Of a DNA stretch of 64,000 bases, positions 16,546 to 26,029 are shown in pieces. The stretch is from NCBI GenBank assembly GCA_026390115.1, contig JAPLGO010000012.1, positions 248,001 to 312,000 on the forward strand. Reading direction: 5' to 3'. Under the pieces are notes generated by a model. The model was not told the DNA's origin. It ran no database searches and saw only the letters and a list, made by a program, of their open reading frames with translations. The position numbers and the translations under genes were made by a program. The DNA is from Campylobacterales bacterium (GTDB lineage Bacteria > Campylobacterota > Campylobacteria > Campylobacterales > Sulfurimonadaceae). Within the stretch, counting starts at the first letter, position 1. Every line of letters starts with the position of its first letter.

Positions 16546-17790
16546 ATGAAATCAGCAATTTACTCATTATTAGCCGCACTATTGTTCTTTGGTTGTTCAA
16601 ATCAACCAGAAGTTGCTCAAAAAGATGAAATTGTCATGTCCTCCGATATAAAGCAGTGTATTGATGAGAATGCAACCAAAAGCGATGATAGTGCCCAAGA
16701 GAGTGCACAAAATGATGATAATGCTTCAGAAGATGTTTCACAGACAGGTGATCAAAAAGTTTTATGCAGCTCACTGCCGAAAACACATCTTGTAAAAAGT
16801 ACTTTTAAAGAGCTTCCAAAGTGGGAAAAAGAGGATTATAGCTCTGCATTAAAAGCATTTGTTGGGAGTTGCAATACAAAAAAAACACAAAAAATGTATG
16901 GAGATCTGTGCGTAAAAGCCAAAAGTGCCAAAAATGCAAAAGAGTTCCTCCAACAAGAGTTTGAACCCTACGAGATAAAAAATGAAAAGAAAAAGGATGA
17001 GGGTTTACTGACCGGCTATTATGAGCCGCTTTTAAACGCCTCTCTTACTAAACATGGCAAATATCAGTACCCTATTTATAACACTCCGGACGATTTAATT
17101 ACGGTTGAATTAAGCTCTATCTATCCGGCGCTTAAAGATTATAGACTCAGAGGCAGACTAAAGGGCAAAAAACTGGTTCCCTACTACACAAGAAAAGAGA
17201 CAAGTTCTAACCATATAAATGCGGATATTATCTGCTATTCTGACTCTAAATTGGATATCTTTTTCTTGGAAATACAAGGCTCCGGCAGGGTTTTGCTAGA
17301 TACAGGTGAGACGATATTTTTAGGTTTTGACAACCAAAACGGACATAAATATAGGGCGATAGGGCGCTATTTGGTAAATATACAAGAGTTGAAAGTAGAA
17401 GATGTTACTCTGCAAAATATAAAAAAATGGCTGATAGCACATCCTGATAGAGTAGATGAGGTGTTAAACTATAACGAGTCGGTTGTCTATTTTGAACAGA
17501 GAGACAAAGCAGCAACAGGTTCATTAGGTATTGAACTTACAGCAAATCGTTCCATTGCAGTGGACCAAAGATATATTCCCCTAGGGAGCATGTTGTACCT
17601 AGATGCTGGCAAAGATAATATGAACAGAGTAGTTTTGGCGCAAGATACCGGCGGTGCAATAAAAGGTGCAGTGAGAGCAGATATGTTTTTAGGGTATGGA
17701 GAAGAGGCTATGAACAGAGCAGGGGAACTCAAAGCAGCGCTTAAACTTTGGATTTTGCTTCCAAAAGATGTGGTTGTAAGCAGTTTATGA
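16546..17790 (+). CDS. mltA: Membrane-bound lytic murein transglycosylase A
   Basis: A 414-residue lipoprotein that cleaves peptidoglycan glycan strands. ATG 16546 is selected because it starts a lipoprotein signal peptide ending in LLFFGCSN (lipid on Cys20); an upstream in-frame ATG at 16474 would spoil it. A Ser/Asp/Glu-rich linker (about 30-80) is followed by the MltA domain (LTGYYEPLL near 165) and a C-terminal 3D domain (DQRYIPLGSMLYLD, then AQDTGGAIKG and RADMFLGYG) carrying the catalytic Asp. It overlaps the recR start by 4 nt (ATGA). It probably acts in cell-wall turnover at the outer membrane. Confidence 0.92.
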   Translation: MKSAIYSLLAALLFFGCSNQPEVAQKDEIVMSSDIKQCIDENATKSDDSAQESAQNDDNASEDVSQTGDQKVLCSSLPKTHLVKSTFKELPKWEKEDYSSALKAFVGSCNTKKTQKMYGDLCVKAKSAKNAKEFLQQEFEPYEIKNEKKKDEGLLTGYYEPLLNASLTKHGKYQYPIYNTPDDLITVELSSIYPALKDYRLRGRLKGKKLVPYYTRKETSSNHINADIICYSDSKLDIFFLEIQGSGRVLLDTGETIFLGFDNQNGHKYRAIGRYLVNIQELKVEDVTLQNIKKWLIAHPDRVDEVLNYNESVVYFEQRDKAATGSLGIELTANRSIAVDQRYIPLGSMLYLDAGKDNMNRVVLAQDTGGAIKGAVRADMFLGYGEEAMNRAGELKAALKLWILLPKDVVVSSL

Positions 17791-18359
17791 GAAGAGGCTC
17801 GCATGATAAGTTTAACACTCTCGTAGAAGCTCTTCAAGAGTTGCCTACGATAGGAAAAAAGTCTGCCACACGACTTGCCTACCACATGCTGATGAAAGAT
17901 AGTTTTGTCGGAATGAAAATTTCACATGCCATAGAAGATGCGCTGGGAACACTCAAAAAGTGTACTGTATGTGGAGGAATGAGCGAAGATGAACTCTGTT
18001 TTATCTGCTCGGATGAGAGGCGAGATGCAACCATACTCTGCATCGTAGAAAATGCAAAAGATATTCTGCTTTTAGAGGAGAATGGCTTGTTTGACGGAAG
18101 ATATTTTGTTTTAGATTCGCTTGAAGAGCTGCAAATTTCGAATTTGATAAACAGTGTAAACAACGGCATAGAAGAGGTGATTTTTGCACTCACCCCATCA
18201 ATCTCCAATGATGCTGTCATCCTCTATATAGAAGATAAGTTGAGCGGTTACAATCTCAATTTTTCTAAAATCGCGCAAGGTGTTCCGACGGGAGTCAGTT
18301 TGGAAAATATAGATATTTTATCCCTGACAAGGGCGCTAGAAGACAGAGTACACATTTAG
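17787..18359 (+). CDS. recR: Recombination mediator protein RecR
   Basis: A 190-residue DNA repair protein that helps load RecA on SSB-coated gaps. It contains the N-terminal helix-hairpin-helix (LQELPTIGKKSATRLAYHML), a zinc finger (CTVCGGMSEDELCFIC) and a Toprim domain (from about 75). ATG 17787 overlaps the mltA stop; an in-frame upstream ATG at 17748 lies inside mltA and would add residues absent from the family. It is close to the usual RecR length. It probably depends on translational coupling with mltA, since no ribosome site of its own is obvious. Confidence 0.92.
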   Translation: MRRGSHDKFNTLVEALQELPTIGKKSATRLAYHMLMKDSFVGMKISHAIEDALGTLKKCTVCGGMSEDELCFICSDERRDATILCIVENAKDILLLEENGLFDGRYFVLDSLEELQISNLINSVNNGIEEVIFALTPSISNDAVILYIEDKLSGYNLNFSKIAQGVPTGVSLENIDILSLTRALEDRVHI

Positions 18360-18368
18360 GAATTTATC

Positions 18369-19274
18369 ATGAAATACCTTTTTTTATTATGGCTGATAAA
18401 TGCAGCAATTTTTGCAAACGATACAACAAATGAGATAGATTCAGACTTAAGCACTCTTGAGATTGAAAAGATACAGAACAAAGAGTCAAAAAATTCTATG
18501 AACCATTGGCTTTCCGGCACTTTCGGGCTTCAGCCATATAAGGCTAATTATATACTTCCCTATGGATACTCAAATCAACTCTACAAATCCTACACCCCTA
18601 CAGATAAATATAAAAGTGCGGAAGCAGAGCTTCAGGTGAGTTTGAAGCTCAATGTCGGAAACAATCTTTTTGGTCTGAATGAATCCTATTACCTCTCCTA
18701 TTCGCATATTGCATTTTGGCAAATTTATTCGGAGTCTTCTCCTTTCAGGGAAACAAACTACAATCCTGACGGTTTTGTGATTTTTCCGATTTATGATGAA
18801 AAATCTGGCTTTAACCTTAGATCGATAAAGTTTGCAGTGGCTCATAAATCAAATGGACAGGGAAGCAACAGAGAGGTCACTTATGCAAAACCGGAAGACA
18901 ATCTTGGCAACCGTTCTAGAAGCATAAACTATATTTATACAACGCTTAGACTTCAACAAAGCACTTTGATCACTGATTTGACGCTTATGTCGAGGCTTTC
19001 AGAGAGTGAAAAGACAGACGATAATCCGGATATTATGGATTATCAAGGAAATACAGAGCTGAAGCTTAGCTATTTTGCCGGAAAACAGATGTACACACTT
19101 ATGGGAAGAGGAAGTTTTTCTACAGGTCGTGGAGCAGTTGAGGGCACATACTCGTATCCATTATTGAATGACGCATTTTTGTACTTCAAAGTATTTAGCG
19201 GCTATGGTGAGAGTCTTATTGATTACAATAATGAGATAACTAAGTGTTCTCTCGGATTTAGCTTTTCAAGGTAA
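18369..19274 (+). CDS. pldA: Outer membrane phospholipase A1
   Basis: A 301-residue precursor with a cleavable signal peptide (cut near residue 16, after IFAND-type sequence). The body is a 12-strand beta-barrel type protein. The catalytic motif HKSNGQGSNR (near residue 158) contains the His and Ser of the OMPLA active site. Further tyrosine/aromatic-rich strands run to the C-terminal KCSLGFSFSR, ending in an aromatic barrel-type strand. It hydrolyses phospholipids misplaced in the outer leaflet. It follows recR by 9 bp with AGGA before the ATG, so it may be read from the mltA-recR transcript. Confidence 0.9.
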   Translation: MKYLFLLWLINAAIFANDTTNEIDSDLSTLEIEKIQNKESKNSMNHWLSGTFGLQPYKANYILPYGYSNQLYKSYTPTDKYKSAEAELQVSLKLNVGNNLFGLNESYYLSYSHIAFWQIYSESSPFRETNYNPDGFVIFPIYDEKSGFNLRSIKFAVAHKSNGQGSNREVTYAKPEDNLGNRSRSINYIYTTLRLQQSTLITDLTLMSRLSESEKTDDNPDIMDYQGNTELKLSYFAGKQMYTLMGRGSFSTGRGAVEGTYSYPLLNDAFLYFKVFSGYGESLIDYNNEITKCSLGFSFSR

Positions 19275-19334
19275 TAGTGTAGATTAAAAAATAACATTTA
19301 ATAATTAATTTGTAACTAGAGAGAATACTTTTTA

Positions 19335-19343
19335 TGATATACT
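19335..19343 (+). promoter_or_regulatory. Extended -10 promoter of the hydrogenase operon
   Basis: TGATATACT (TGn plus TATACT) lies 34 bp before the first hydrogenase ATG. It is the only clear promoter-like sequence before the eight overlapping genes. Confidence 0.5.
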
Positions 19344-19376
19344 TTTTGTAAGTTAAATGTATATAAAAGGTTGCAA

Positions 19377-21800
19377 ATGAGAGTAGTAATCGTTGGCGGC
19401 GGAATAGCTGCAGTTTATTTGGCTAATAATCTTAAAAAACAAGATAGTTCGATAGAAGTGTCGGTGGTGAGCGATGAAAAATATCCTCCCTATGATAGAA
19501 TTCATCTTTGTCGTTTAGTAGATTCAACTGAAGATGTCAAGGGTATATCGTTGGTTCTTGACCCAACCGTCAACCTTGAACTGAATCAAAAAATCAAGAC
19601 AATAGATAAAAAAAACAAGAGGATACTCTCCGATAACTCTATGTTTAGCTATGACAAGCTTGTTGTGGCTACGGGTTCACTTCCAATCTCACTTTTTGAC
19701 ATCAGTGGTATCAAAAATGCGGCTCTCTTTAGAAGTGCGGATGATTGTGAAGCAATTAAAAATGGCGTTATCGGCAAAACGGCGGTCATAGTCGGAAGCG
19801 GTCCAATAGGTTTGGAACTTCTTGAAACTCTTAATGAAATGCCGAGTGTGAAGGAAATAGTTCTTATTATTCGCGGCAAACACCTTTATGATAAAAATCT
19901 CTCAATCGAATCTATTAAAATTATTGAAGAGTGCTACTTAAAGGGTGGGAAAATCAAAATCTCTTATGAAGATGAGATTATTGATAAGGTCATAGAAGAG
20001 AATGAGATCAAGCTTCTAAAAACTAAAAAACTCGAAATTAAGAATCCATTTTTAGTTTTTGGTGTTGGGATAAAACCAAATATTGAAGATTTTCGCAGCA
20101 GCCTCACATGTGAAAAAGGGATTGTAACCAATCGATACATGCAGACAGAAGATGAAGATATTTATGCAGTCGGAGAGTGTGCTGAAGTAAAAGAGATTGA
20201 TTTTATAGCAGGACATGTAAAAGAGTGTACTTTAGAGGCAGATTGTGCTATTTCTCACATATTGCAAATTGATTTAAAAGAGTATGAAAGAGAAGTCAGC
20301 ATAGACATGTTGAAAGTTGGAGAGTTTGATTTAGTCGATGTAAGCAATCCATGTTTTCATGAAAATGTTGAGAAGGTTTTAATCACCTCCGGCAAAGATA
20401 AGCGGGTCGATGAATATTTTATAAGTAACGACAAATTAATAAGATTTGTAGGAATCAACTCCAATGTGGATGTAGGATATATTCAAACCCTCATCGAAGA
20501 CGGTGATGAAGTTGACATAAACTATCTTTACCAAAACAGACTTATCGGCGAGAGAGGAAGGCTGATATGCAGTTGTGAACATGTATATCATCAGGATTTA
20601 GTTGATATTGTGACGCAGAGCGGTATCTCCTCTTTCTCCGAACTATCAAACTTCTCACAAGCCGGAAGAGTTTGCGGCAGATGTAAAATAATAGTTGCAG
20701 ATGTCATAAAAGAGTCGCAACATCTCATAGACCCGAATATACCAAGAAAAACTCCGGAGGATTTAAAAGTAGAGAAGGAGATAGCCGAGGTTGCGAAGAG
20801 GATAGATAAGTTTAATACACTTCATCCGAGAAATAATCTGACTACCGATAATTTAGAGTCTGCCATGGCATCTTTAGAGATTGGAAAACATGAGGTCAAC
20901 AGCTGGATTTCGATGGTGACGGCAAACATGCAGCTTCATCCAAACTTTGAAGAGGTTGTTGAAAAAGGTATCAAAGCTCTCAATAAAGTGCCGATAGTCT
21001 GGCTGGAACTCTCAGACTGCAGCGGAAATTCCGAAGCATTTATAAAATCAAATAATCCTGCTATTGAAGATTTGATTTTTGACTATATCTCACTCGATTA
21101 TCATGAACTTCTTATGAGCGCGAGCGGTGATCAGAGCGAAACAATTTTAGAAGATATCATAAAGAATCAAAAAGGTAAATATATTCTGATAGTCGAGGGT
21201 GCAGTTCCTTTGGCGATGGATGGCAAATATCTCAGAATAGGACCAAAAGGCGAAACTGGAATTGAACTTTTAAAAAAATGTGCAAAAGATGCCGCACTTG
21301 TTATCGCAGTCGGCAGCTGTGCGCTTGATGGCGGAGTTGTGGCAGCAGCACCTAATCCTACCGGTGCCGCGGGTGTCGGCACGGCGCTAGAGCGTAATGA
21401 TGTTATTAATATTCCAGGATGCCCGACGAATCCTACAAATATAGTTGGGACTCTTCTTTCTTACATTATGTTTGAAGAGTTGCCGCCGCTTGATAAGTTT
21501 AACCGTCCTCTATGGGCGTATGAGGGAAGAGTACATGACAACTGTGAGCGAAGAGGTCATTATGAGCTTGGGGAGTTTGTAAAAGAGTGGGGCGACATAG
21601 GTGCAAAAAAAGGATTTTGTCTTTTTGAGATGGGATGTAAAGGTCCTTATGCGAATGTAAATTGCCCGACTATGAAATTTAACGGCGGTACGAGTTGGCC
21701 TGTTCAAGCCGGACATGGATGTATGGGATGCACAGAGATAGGCTTTTTTGATAAATATGCAAATGAAAGAAAGGTAGAAGATGCGCAAAGTTGTAATTGA
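19377..21800 (+). CDS. Fusion: FAD/NAD(P) reductase - [2Fe-2S] domain - NiFe hydrogenase small subunit
   Basis: An 807-residue cytoplasmic protein with no Tat signal. Residues about 1-385 form a pyridine-nucleotide-disulfide reductase fold: an FAD site (VVIVGGGIAAVYLANN) and an NAD(P) site (AVIVGSGPIGLELLE near 139). A BFD-like [2Fe-2S] domain follows with Cys398, 400, 433 and 436 (CSC...CGRC). From about 530 the rest is a hydrogenase small subunit with GSCALDGG, IPGCPTNP, HDNCERRGH and GHGCMGC cluster motifs. The proximal motif is CSGN (Cys548, Asn551) rather than CxxC, as in cyanobacterial HupS. The sequence suggests direct electron passage between H2 and NAD(P)H or another carrier. ATG 19377 follows AAAAGG. 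It overlaps the large-subunit gene by 20 nt. It probably belongs to group 2d-like hydrogenases; the group assignment is inferred. Confidence 0.85.
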   Translation: MRVVIVGGGIAAVYLANNLKKQDSSIEVSVVSDEKYPPYDRIHLCRLVDSTEDVKGISLVLDPTVNLELNQKIKTIDKKNKRILSDNSMFSYDKLVVATGSLPISLFDISGIKNAALFRSADDCEAIKNGVIGKTAVIVGSGPIGLELLETLNEMPSVKEIVLIIRGKHLYDKNLSIESIKIIEECYLKGGKIKISYEDEIIDKVIEENEIKLLKTKKLEIKNPFLVFGVGIKPNIEDFRSSLTCEKGIVTNRYMQTEDEDIYAVGECAEVKEIDFIAGHVKECTLEADCAISHILQIDLKEYEREVSIDMLKVGEFDLVDVSNPCFHENVEKVLITSGKDKRVDEYFISNDKLIRFVGINSNVDVGYIQTLIEDGDEVDINYLYQNRLIGERGRLICSCEHVYHQDLVDIVTQSGISSFSELSNFSQAGRVCGRCKIIVADVIKESQHLIDPNIPRKTPEDLKVEKEIAEVAKRIDKFNTLHPRNNLTTDNLESAMASLEIGKHEVNSWISMVTANMQLHPNFEEVVEKGIKALNKVPIVWLELSDCSGNSEAFIKSNNPAIEDLIFDYISLDYHELLMSASGDQSETILEDIIKNQKGKYILIVEGAVPLAMDGKYLRIGPKGETGIELLKKCAKDAALVIAVGSCALDGGVVAAAPNPTGAAGVGTALERNDVINIPGCPTNPTNIVGTLLSYIMFEELPPLDKFNRPLWAYEGRVHDNCERRGHYELGEFVKEWGDIGAKKGFCLFEMGCKGPYANVNCPTMKFNGGTSWPVQAGHGCMGCTEIGFFDKYANERKVEDAQSCN

Positions 21801-23451
21801 CCCAATCACAAGAATTGAGGGGCATTTAAGAGCCGAAGTTGAAGTGGATGAATATGGGATTGTTCGTGAGGCGTATGTGAGCGGACAGCTCTTTCGGGGC
21901 ATTGAGATTATTTTAAATGGTCGCGACCCACGAGATGCTGGACTTTTAGCCGGCAGAATATGCGGTGTTTGCACAAACTCTCATTTTCGTGCGGCGGTCT
22001 CTTGTGTGGAAGATGCTTACTCTTTAAAAATACCGAAGAATGCGGAGATTATTAGAGATTTAATGGCAATGGCCCTTTTTATTCAAGACCATGTCGTGCA
22101 CTTTTACCATCTGCACTCTCTTGATTTTGTGGATGTAACGAGTGCCTTAAATGCAGACCCCGAATTGACATCTGTTGAGGCGCATAAATACTCTAAAAAT
22201 CCATTTGGAAATTCAAATACACACTATGAAACCGTACTGATAAAACTGCAAAACTTTGTAAAAGCCGGAAAACTCGGACCGTTCAGTAACGGATATTGGG
22301 GGCATTCAGATTACAGACTCACTCCTGAACAGAATCTGATTCTGATTTCGCACTATCTGCAAGCACTTAAATTCCAGACAAATATTAGTAAGGCGGTGGC
22401 TATTTTTGGCGGTAAAACACCGCATCCGCAAAGTATAGTCGTGGGCGGGGTTACGAGTGTTGCCGACATGCTCAACCCTCAAAGGTTAAATGATTATTTG
22501 TTTATCATCAAAGAAGCAAAAGAGTTTATAGACCGTGCCTATCTGCCGGACATGAAATTAATTGCTAGGGCATATAGAGGTGAAATTAAAGAGGGTAGAG
22601 GTCGTGCAAACGGCAACTTTTTGTCGGTTGGCGGCTATGAGTTTGAAGGGGAGCAGAGGCTTTTTTGCAGCGGTGTCATCCAAGACCATGATTTTTTAAA
22701 TGTTGAAGAGTTTGATGAGAGTAAAATAACGGAAGAGGTTGATAGGGCTTGGTATAGCGGTGATGCGTTGAATAACGAAGTTTGTTACACCGACCTGAAT
22801 GAAGACGGAACCCTTAAAACTGCAAAAAACAGCGACAAATACTCATGGGTAAAGGCTCCTCGATATGACGGAAAAACGATGGAGAGCGGACCGTTGGCGA
22901 GGGTAATAATAAGCTACTCAAAAGATAATAAACTTATCAAATCTTTTGTGGATGAGTTTTTGCATGAGACAAATTTGGAGCTTATCGATTTATCGACAAC
23001 TGTTGGCAGAAATTGTGCGAGAGCCATTGAAACGAGTTACATTTGCGAATATATCTTTAAACTTGTTTCAAGACTTATTCAAAATATCAAATATTACGAC
23101 ACAGATACTTGGATAAAATTTGATTTTGATGCACTAGAGAAGAATACAAAAGGGAGAGCTTTTTTTGAAGTTCCCCGCGGTGTTTTGTCGCATTTTGTAA
23201 ATATAAAAGAGGCGCGTATTGAGAACTTTTCAGTCATTGCTCCTACAACATGGAATGCCACTCCTAAAAATTTGGACGGGCAGAGAGGAGCGTATGAAGA
23301 GGCTCTGATAGGGCTAAAAATAGTGGATACTTCAAAACCGTTAGAAGTTTTAAGAGTATTGCACTCCTTTGACCCTTGCCTTGCATGTGCGGTTCACATC
23401 ATTGACACAAAAGGCAAAGAGTTAAGCAGATATAAGATAAAAACATTATGA
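21781..23451 (+). CDS. hupL: NiFe hydrogenase large subunit (group 2-like, soluble)
   Basis: A 556-residue catalytic subunit. The four NiFe-ligand cysteines are present: Cys61 and Cys64 in RICGVC near the N-terminus, and Cys533 and Cys536 in DPCLACAVH. The 17 residues after His539 form the C-terminal peptide normally removed by a maturation protease; no such protease or hyp gene lies in the window, so maturation genes must be elsewhere. It starts inside the fused small-subunit gene and overlaps the next gene, a membrane ion-transporter subunit, by 4 nt. The partner subunit lacks an export signal, so the enzyme should be cytoplasmic. Roles may include H2 oxidation feeding NAD(P)H or another carrier, or H2 sensing; the reductase fusion favours a metabolic role. 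Confidence 0.93.
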   Translation: MRKVVIDPITRIEGHLRAEVEVDEYGIVREAYVSGQLFRGIEIILNGRDPRDAGLLAGRICGVCTNSHFRAAVSCVEDAYSLKIPKNAEIIRDLMAMALFIQDHVVHFYHLHSLDFVDVTSALNADPELTSVEAHKYSKNPFGNSNTHYETVLIKLQNFVKAGKLGPFSNGYWGHSDYRLTPEQNLILISHYLQALKFQTNISKAVAIFGGKTPHPQSIVVGGVTSVADMLNPQRLNDYLFIIKEAKEFIDRAYLPDMKLIARAYRGEIKEGRGRANGNFLSVGGYEFEGEQRLFCSGVIQDHDFLNVEEFDESKITEEVDRAWYSGDALNNEVCYTDLNEDGTLKTAKNSDKYSWVKAPRYDGKTMESGPLARVIISYSKDNKLIKSFVDEFLHETNLELIDLSTTVGRNCARAIETSYICEYIFKLVSRLIQNIKYYDTDTWIKFDFDALEKNTKGRAFFEVPRGVLSHFVNIKEARIENFSVIAPTTWNATPKNLDGQRGAYEEALIGLKIVDTSKPLEVLRVLHSFDPCLACAVHIIDTKGKELSRYKIKTL

Positions 23452-25208
23452 CAACTTATACTCTACTGATTGCTGCTCCGCTGTTTTTTGCATTGGTTGT
23501 AATGGTGAGTGGAGTTGTTATTAGAAATATTTTTGCCATAGCTTTTGTGATTGGTTTAAGTTTTCTAAGTATTAGTAATATTTTTGTTTTTCATGCACCG
23601 ACAGAAACTATTTTGCCACATTTTTTTCATAATTTGTTTATCTTGCTTGATGGCATGGTACTTCTCTTCTTCCTTTGGCAAGGGGTTAAAACTAAAAACT
23701 CTCTTGTAAAAATATTCGCCTTGTTTCAGATTGTTCTTTACGTTGTAGTTCTCTTATTATCTCCGACACTTATTTCAAATGATGTTCTTATTGATGAAAT
23801 TTCCTCAGTTATGTACCTGATAATAAACATCGTCGGTGGAATAATCATCGTCTATGCACTTAAATATATAGAGAGCGAAGAGTTTAGCAGAGCAAAGAAA
23901 AATGGATTTATAGCCATGCTCTTTTTCTTTTTATCGGTTATGAACTTTATTGTTTCAACTAACAATATAGAGATATTCTTTCTGCTTTTTGAACTTACGA
24001 CGCTCTGTTCTTATATTTTAATCGGTTACCGTGGCGATGAGATGTCAGTTTTAAATGCACAAAAAGCTCTATGGATGAACCAGATAGGAGGAGTTGCAAT
24101 TCTTGTAGCTCTAATTTTTTCAATACTTCAATATAAGACAGTTTACTTTGATGTACTTATAGCTAATATTGATGCGTTTTATCTGCTTCCAATCGTTTTT
24201 TTGGCTATAGCAGCTTTTGTTAAAGGAGCAAGTATTCCTTTTGATAAGTGGCTTTTAGGTGCCATGATTGCTCCGACTCCAGTGAGTGCTATTTTGCATA
24301 GTGCAACCATGGTAAAAATTGCACCCTATCTGATGCTCAAACTTGCCCCTGCCATGAGCGGCTTTGTTTCGCTTACTATCACTTTGCTTGGCACGTTTGT
24401 ATTTTTTGCCGCCTCGCTTCTGGCTCTAGGCAAAGATTATTTTAAAGAGATTCTGGGGTATTCTACAATCGCTCTGCTTGGGCTTATGATGGCTCTTGCA
24501 GCCATAGGAACTCCTGAGGCTATTGTAGCATGCCTTACTCTTATAGTTTTTCATGCCATCTCAAAAGCATTGCTCTTTTTGCAGGCAGGTATTTTAGAGA
24601 AGAGTTTTCATCTGAAATATGTAAATGATATAGATGGTTTGATAAACAACTCTCCTCTTGTCGTCTTTTTTATAATTGTTGGTTTTGCTTCGCTTACAAT
24701 TCCTCCTTTTGGGGCTTTTATAGCTAAGTTTATGGCGATAGAAACTATTGCAAGTGAGATTATAAAAAATCCACTCTATGTATTTGCCCTTATATTTTTG
24801 GCACTTGGAAGTGCATTTTTGACGCTGCTCTATTTTAAGGTTGTAACAAAACTTTTTGTAAAAGATGTTGAAACAAAAACAGTAGATATAAAAATATCAA
24901 AATTTTACACTATCCCATCCTATCTGCTTTTAATTTTGCTAGTTGTCGGTATTTATATCAGTTTTGAACTTGAGTTATTAAGCTCTTTGGAGATTATTGT
25001 ACCGCTCTTTTTAGTTGCAATTGTTCCTTTACTCTTCGCACTGATACTCTTTAAAAAAGCAGATAGAGTCAAAGAGTATAACTGCGGTGAAAAGGATGAT
25101 ATACAGCTAAACATGTACTACTTTCACATGCCGAGTGTTATAAAAAAAGATATTGCAATTATCGCGGTAGTCGGCATGTGCATACTCATTTTGGGAGTGT
25201 TATTATGA
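23448..25208 (+). CDS. Membrane proton/ion-translocating subunit of energy-converting hydrogenase (HyfB/NuoL-like)
   Basis: A 586-residue protein with roughly 14-16 hydrophobic helices, of the NuoL/NuoM/MrpA antiporter-like family. Family residues are visible in the central helices (FELTTLCSYILIG near 178, AFVKGASIPFDKWLLGAM near 260, with Lys in membrane segments, and LHSATMVKIAPYL). The C-terminal YNCGEKDD segment resembles that of the large membrane subunits of group 4 hydrogenases. It probably translocates H+ or Na+ coupled to the hydrogenase reaction encoded downstream. The start overlaps the soluble hydrogenase large-subunit stop by 4 nt (ATGA). A true complex I subunit is less likely because no other nuo genes are present and a hydrogenase large subunit follows. 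Confidence 0.87.
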   Translation: MTTYTLLIAAPLFFALVVMVSGVVIRNIFAIAFVIGLSFLSISNIFVFHAPTETILPHFFHNLFILLDGMVLLFFLWQGVKTKNSLVKIFALFQIVLYVVVLLLSPTLISNDVLIDEISSVMYLIINIVGGIIIVYALKYIESEEFSRAKKNGFIAMLFFFLSVMNFIVSTNNIEIFFLLFELTTLCSYILIGYRGDEMSVLNAQKALWMNQIGGVAILVALIFSILQYKTVYFDVLIANIDAFYLLPIVFLAIAAFVKGASIPFDKWLLGAMIAPTPVSAILHSATMVKIAPYLMLKLAPAMSGFVSLTITLLGTFVFFAASLLALGKDYFKEILGYSTIALLGLMMALAAIGTPEAIVACLTLIVFHAISKALLFLQAGILEKSFHLKYVNDIDGLINNSPLVVFFIIVGFASLTIPPFGAFIAKFMAIETIASEIIKNPLYVFALIFLALGSAFLTLLYFKVVTKLFVKDVETKTVDIKISKFYTIPSYLLLILLVVGIYISFELELLSSLEIIVPLFLVAIVPLLFALILFKKADRVKEYNCGEKDDIQLNMYYFHMPSVIKKDIAIIAVVGMCILILGVLL

Positions 25209-26029
25209 TAGAGATACTCTTAATACTGTTTGCACCGATTATCGGCGGTTTTATTTACGGATTTGAGAGGGTCGTTCGTGCAAGGATGCAAAACCGTCAA
25301 GGTCCTCCGCTGCTTCAGCCATTTTATGACATGTTTAAACTCATAGATAAGCAGGCGTTTATAGTCAATCCATACCACACTATTTTGGGAATAATGCACT
25401 TTATAACGCTCTGGGTTGTGGTTGCATTTATAATAATGGGGCAAAATTTACTCTATGTGATATTTTTACATCTTCTCTCCTCCATCTTTTTGATTTTAGC
25501 TGGATTTAGTGTGAAATCTATCTACTCTCATATCGGCTCAAACAGAGAGCTTCTGGCTGCTCTTGCCTATGAACCGATTTTAATTATGATAGCTGTCGGT
25601 TTTTTTATGGTGAACGGAAGTTTTGATATAGCGGTCATTAGAGAACATGACGCATCTATCGCGTCTCTCTTTTTGCTCTTTTTGGCATACTTAATGGTTA
25701 TGCCGATTAAACTAAAAAAGTCTCCCTTTGACGCCACAGAAGCACATCAAGAGATAGTCGGCGGTGTTGAGATTGAGTTTAGCGGGATCTTTTTTGAATT
25801 TTTGTACATGGCAAAGTGGCTTGAGTATATTTTTGTCTATCTGCTTTTAATGCTCTTTGCGGGAGATAATATTTTTCTTGGAATCGGTTTATTTATCGGA
25901 GTTTTTTTACTCTTAAATTTAATAGACAATGCAACTGCGAGAATAAAAATGAAACACCTCATTAAAATAGTTTTGAGCCTTGGTTTAACCCTTGGCATGT
26001 GCAATCTCATAGGACTTGCTTATGTTTGA
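25205..26029 (+). CDS. Membrane anchor subunit of energy-converting hydrogenase (HyfC/EchB/NuoH-like)
   Basis: A 274-residue protein with about eight membrane helices. The N-terminus IEILLILFAPIIGGFIYGFE and the RARMQNRQGPPLLQPFYD loop are signatures of the NuoH/HycD/EchB family; SPFDATEAHQEIVGG is the conserved quinone-cavity/E-channel loop in NuoH that persists in hydrogenase homologues. It anchors the hydrophilic arm to the ion-translocating subunit. ATG 25205 overlaps the preceding stop (ATGA); an upstream alternative start at 25178 lies within the previous gene and is not favoured. Confidence 0.88.
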   Translation: MIEILLILFAPIIGGFIYGFERVVRARMQNRQGPPLLQPFYDMFKLIDKQAFIVNPYHTILGIMHFITLWVVVAFIIMGQNLLYVIFLHLLSSIFLILAGFSVKSIYSHIGSNRELLAALAYEPILIMIAVGFFMVNGSFDIAVIREHDASIASLFLLFLAYLMVMPIKLKKSPFDATEAHQEIVGGVEIEFSGIFFEFLYMAKWLEYIFVYLLLMLFAGDNIFLGIGLFIGVFLLLNLIDNATARIKMKHLIKIVLSLGLTLGMCNLIGLAYV

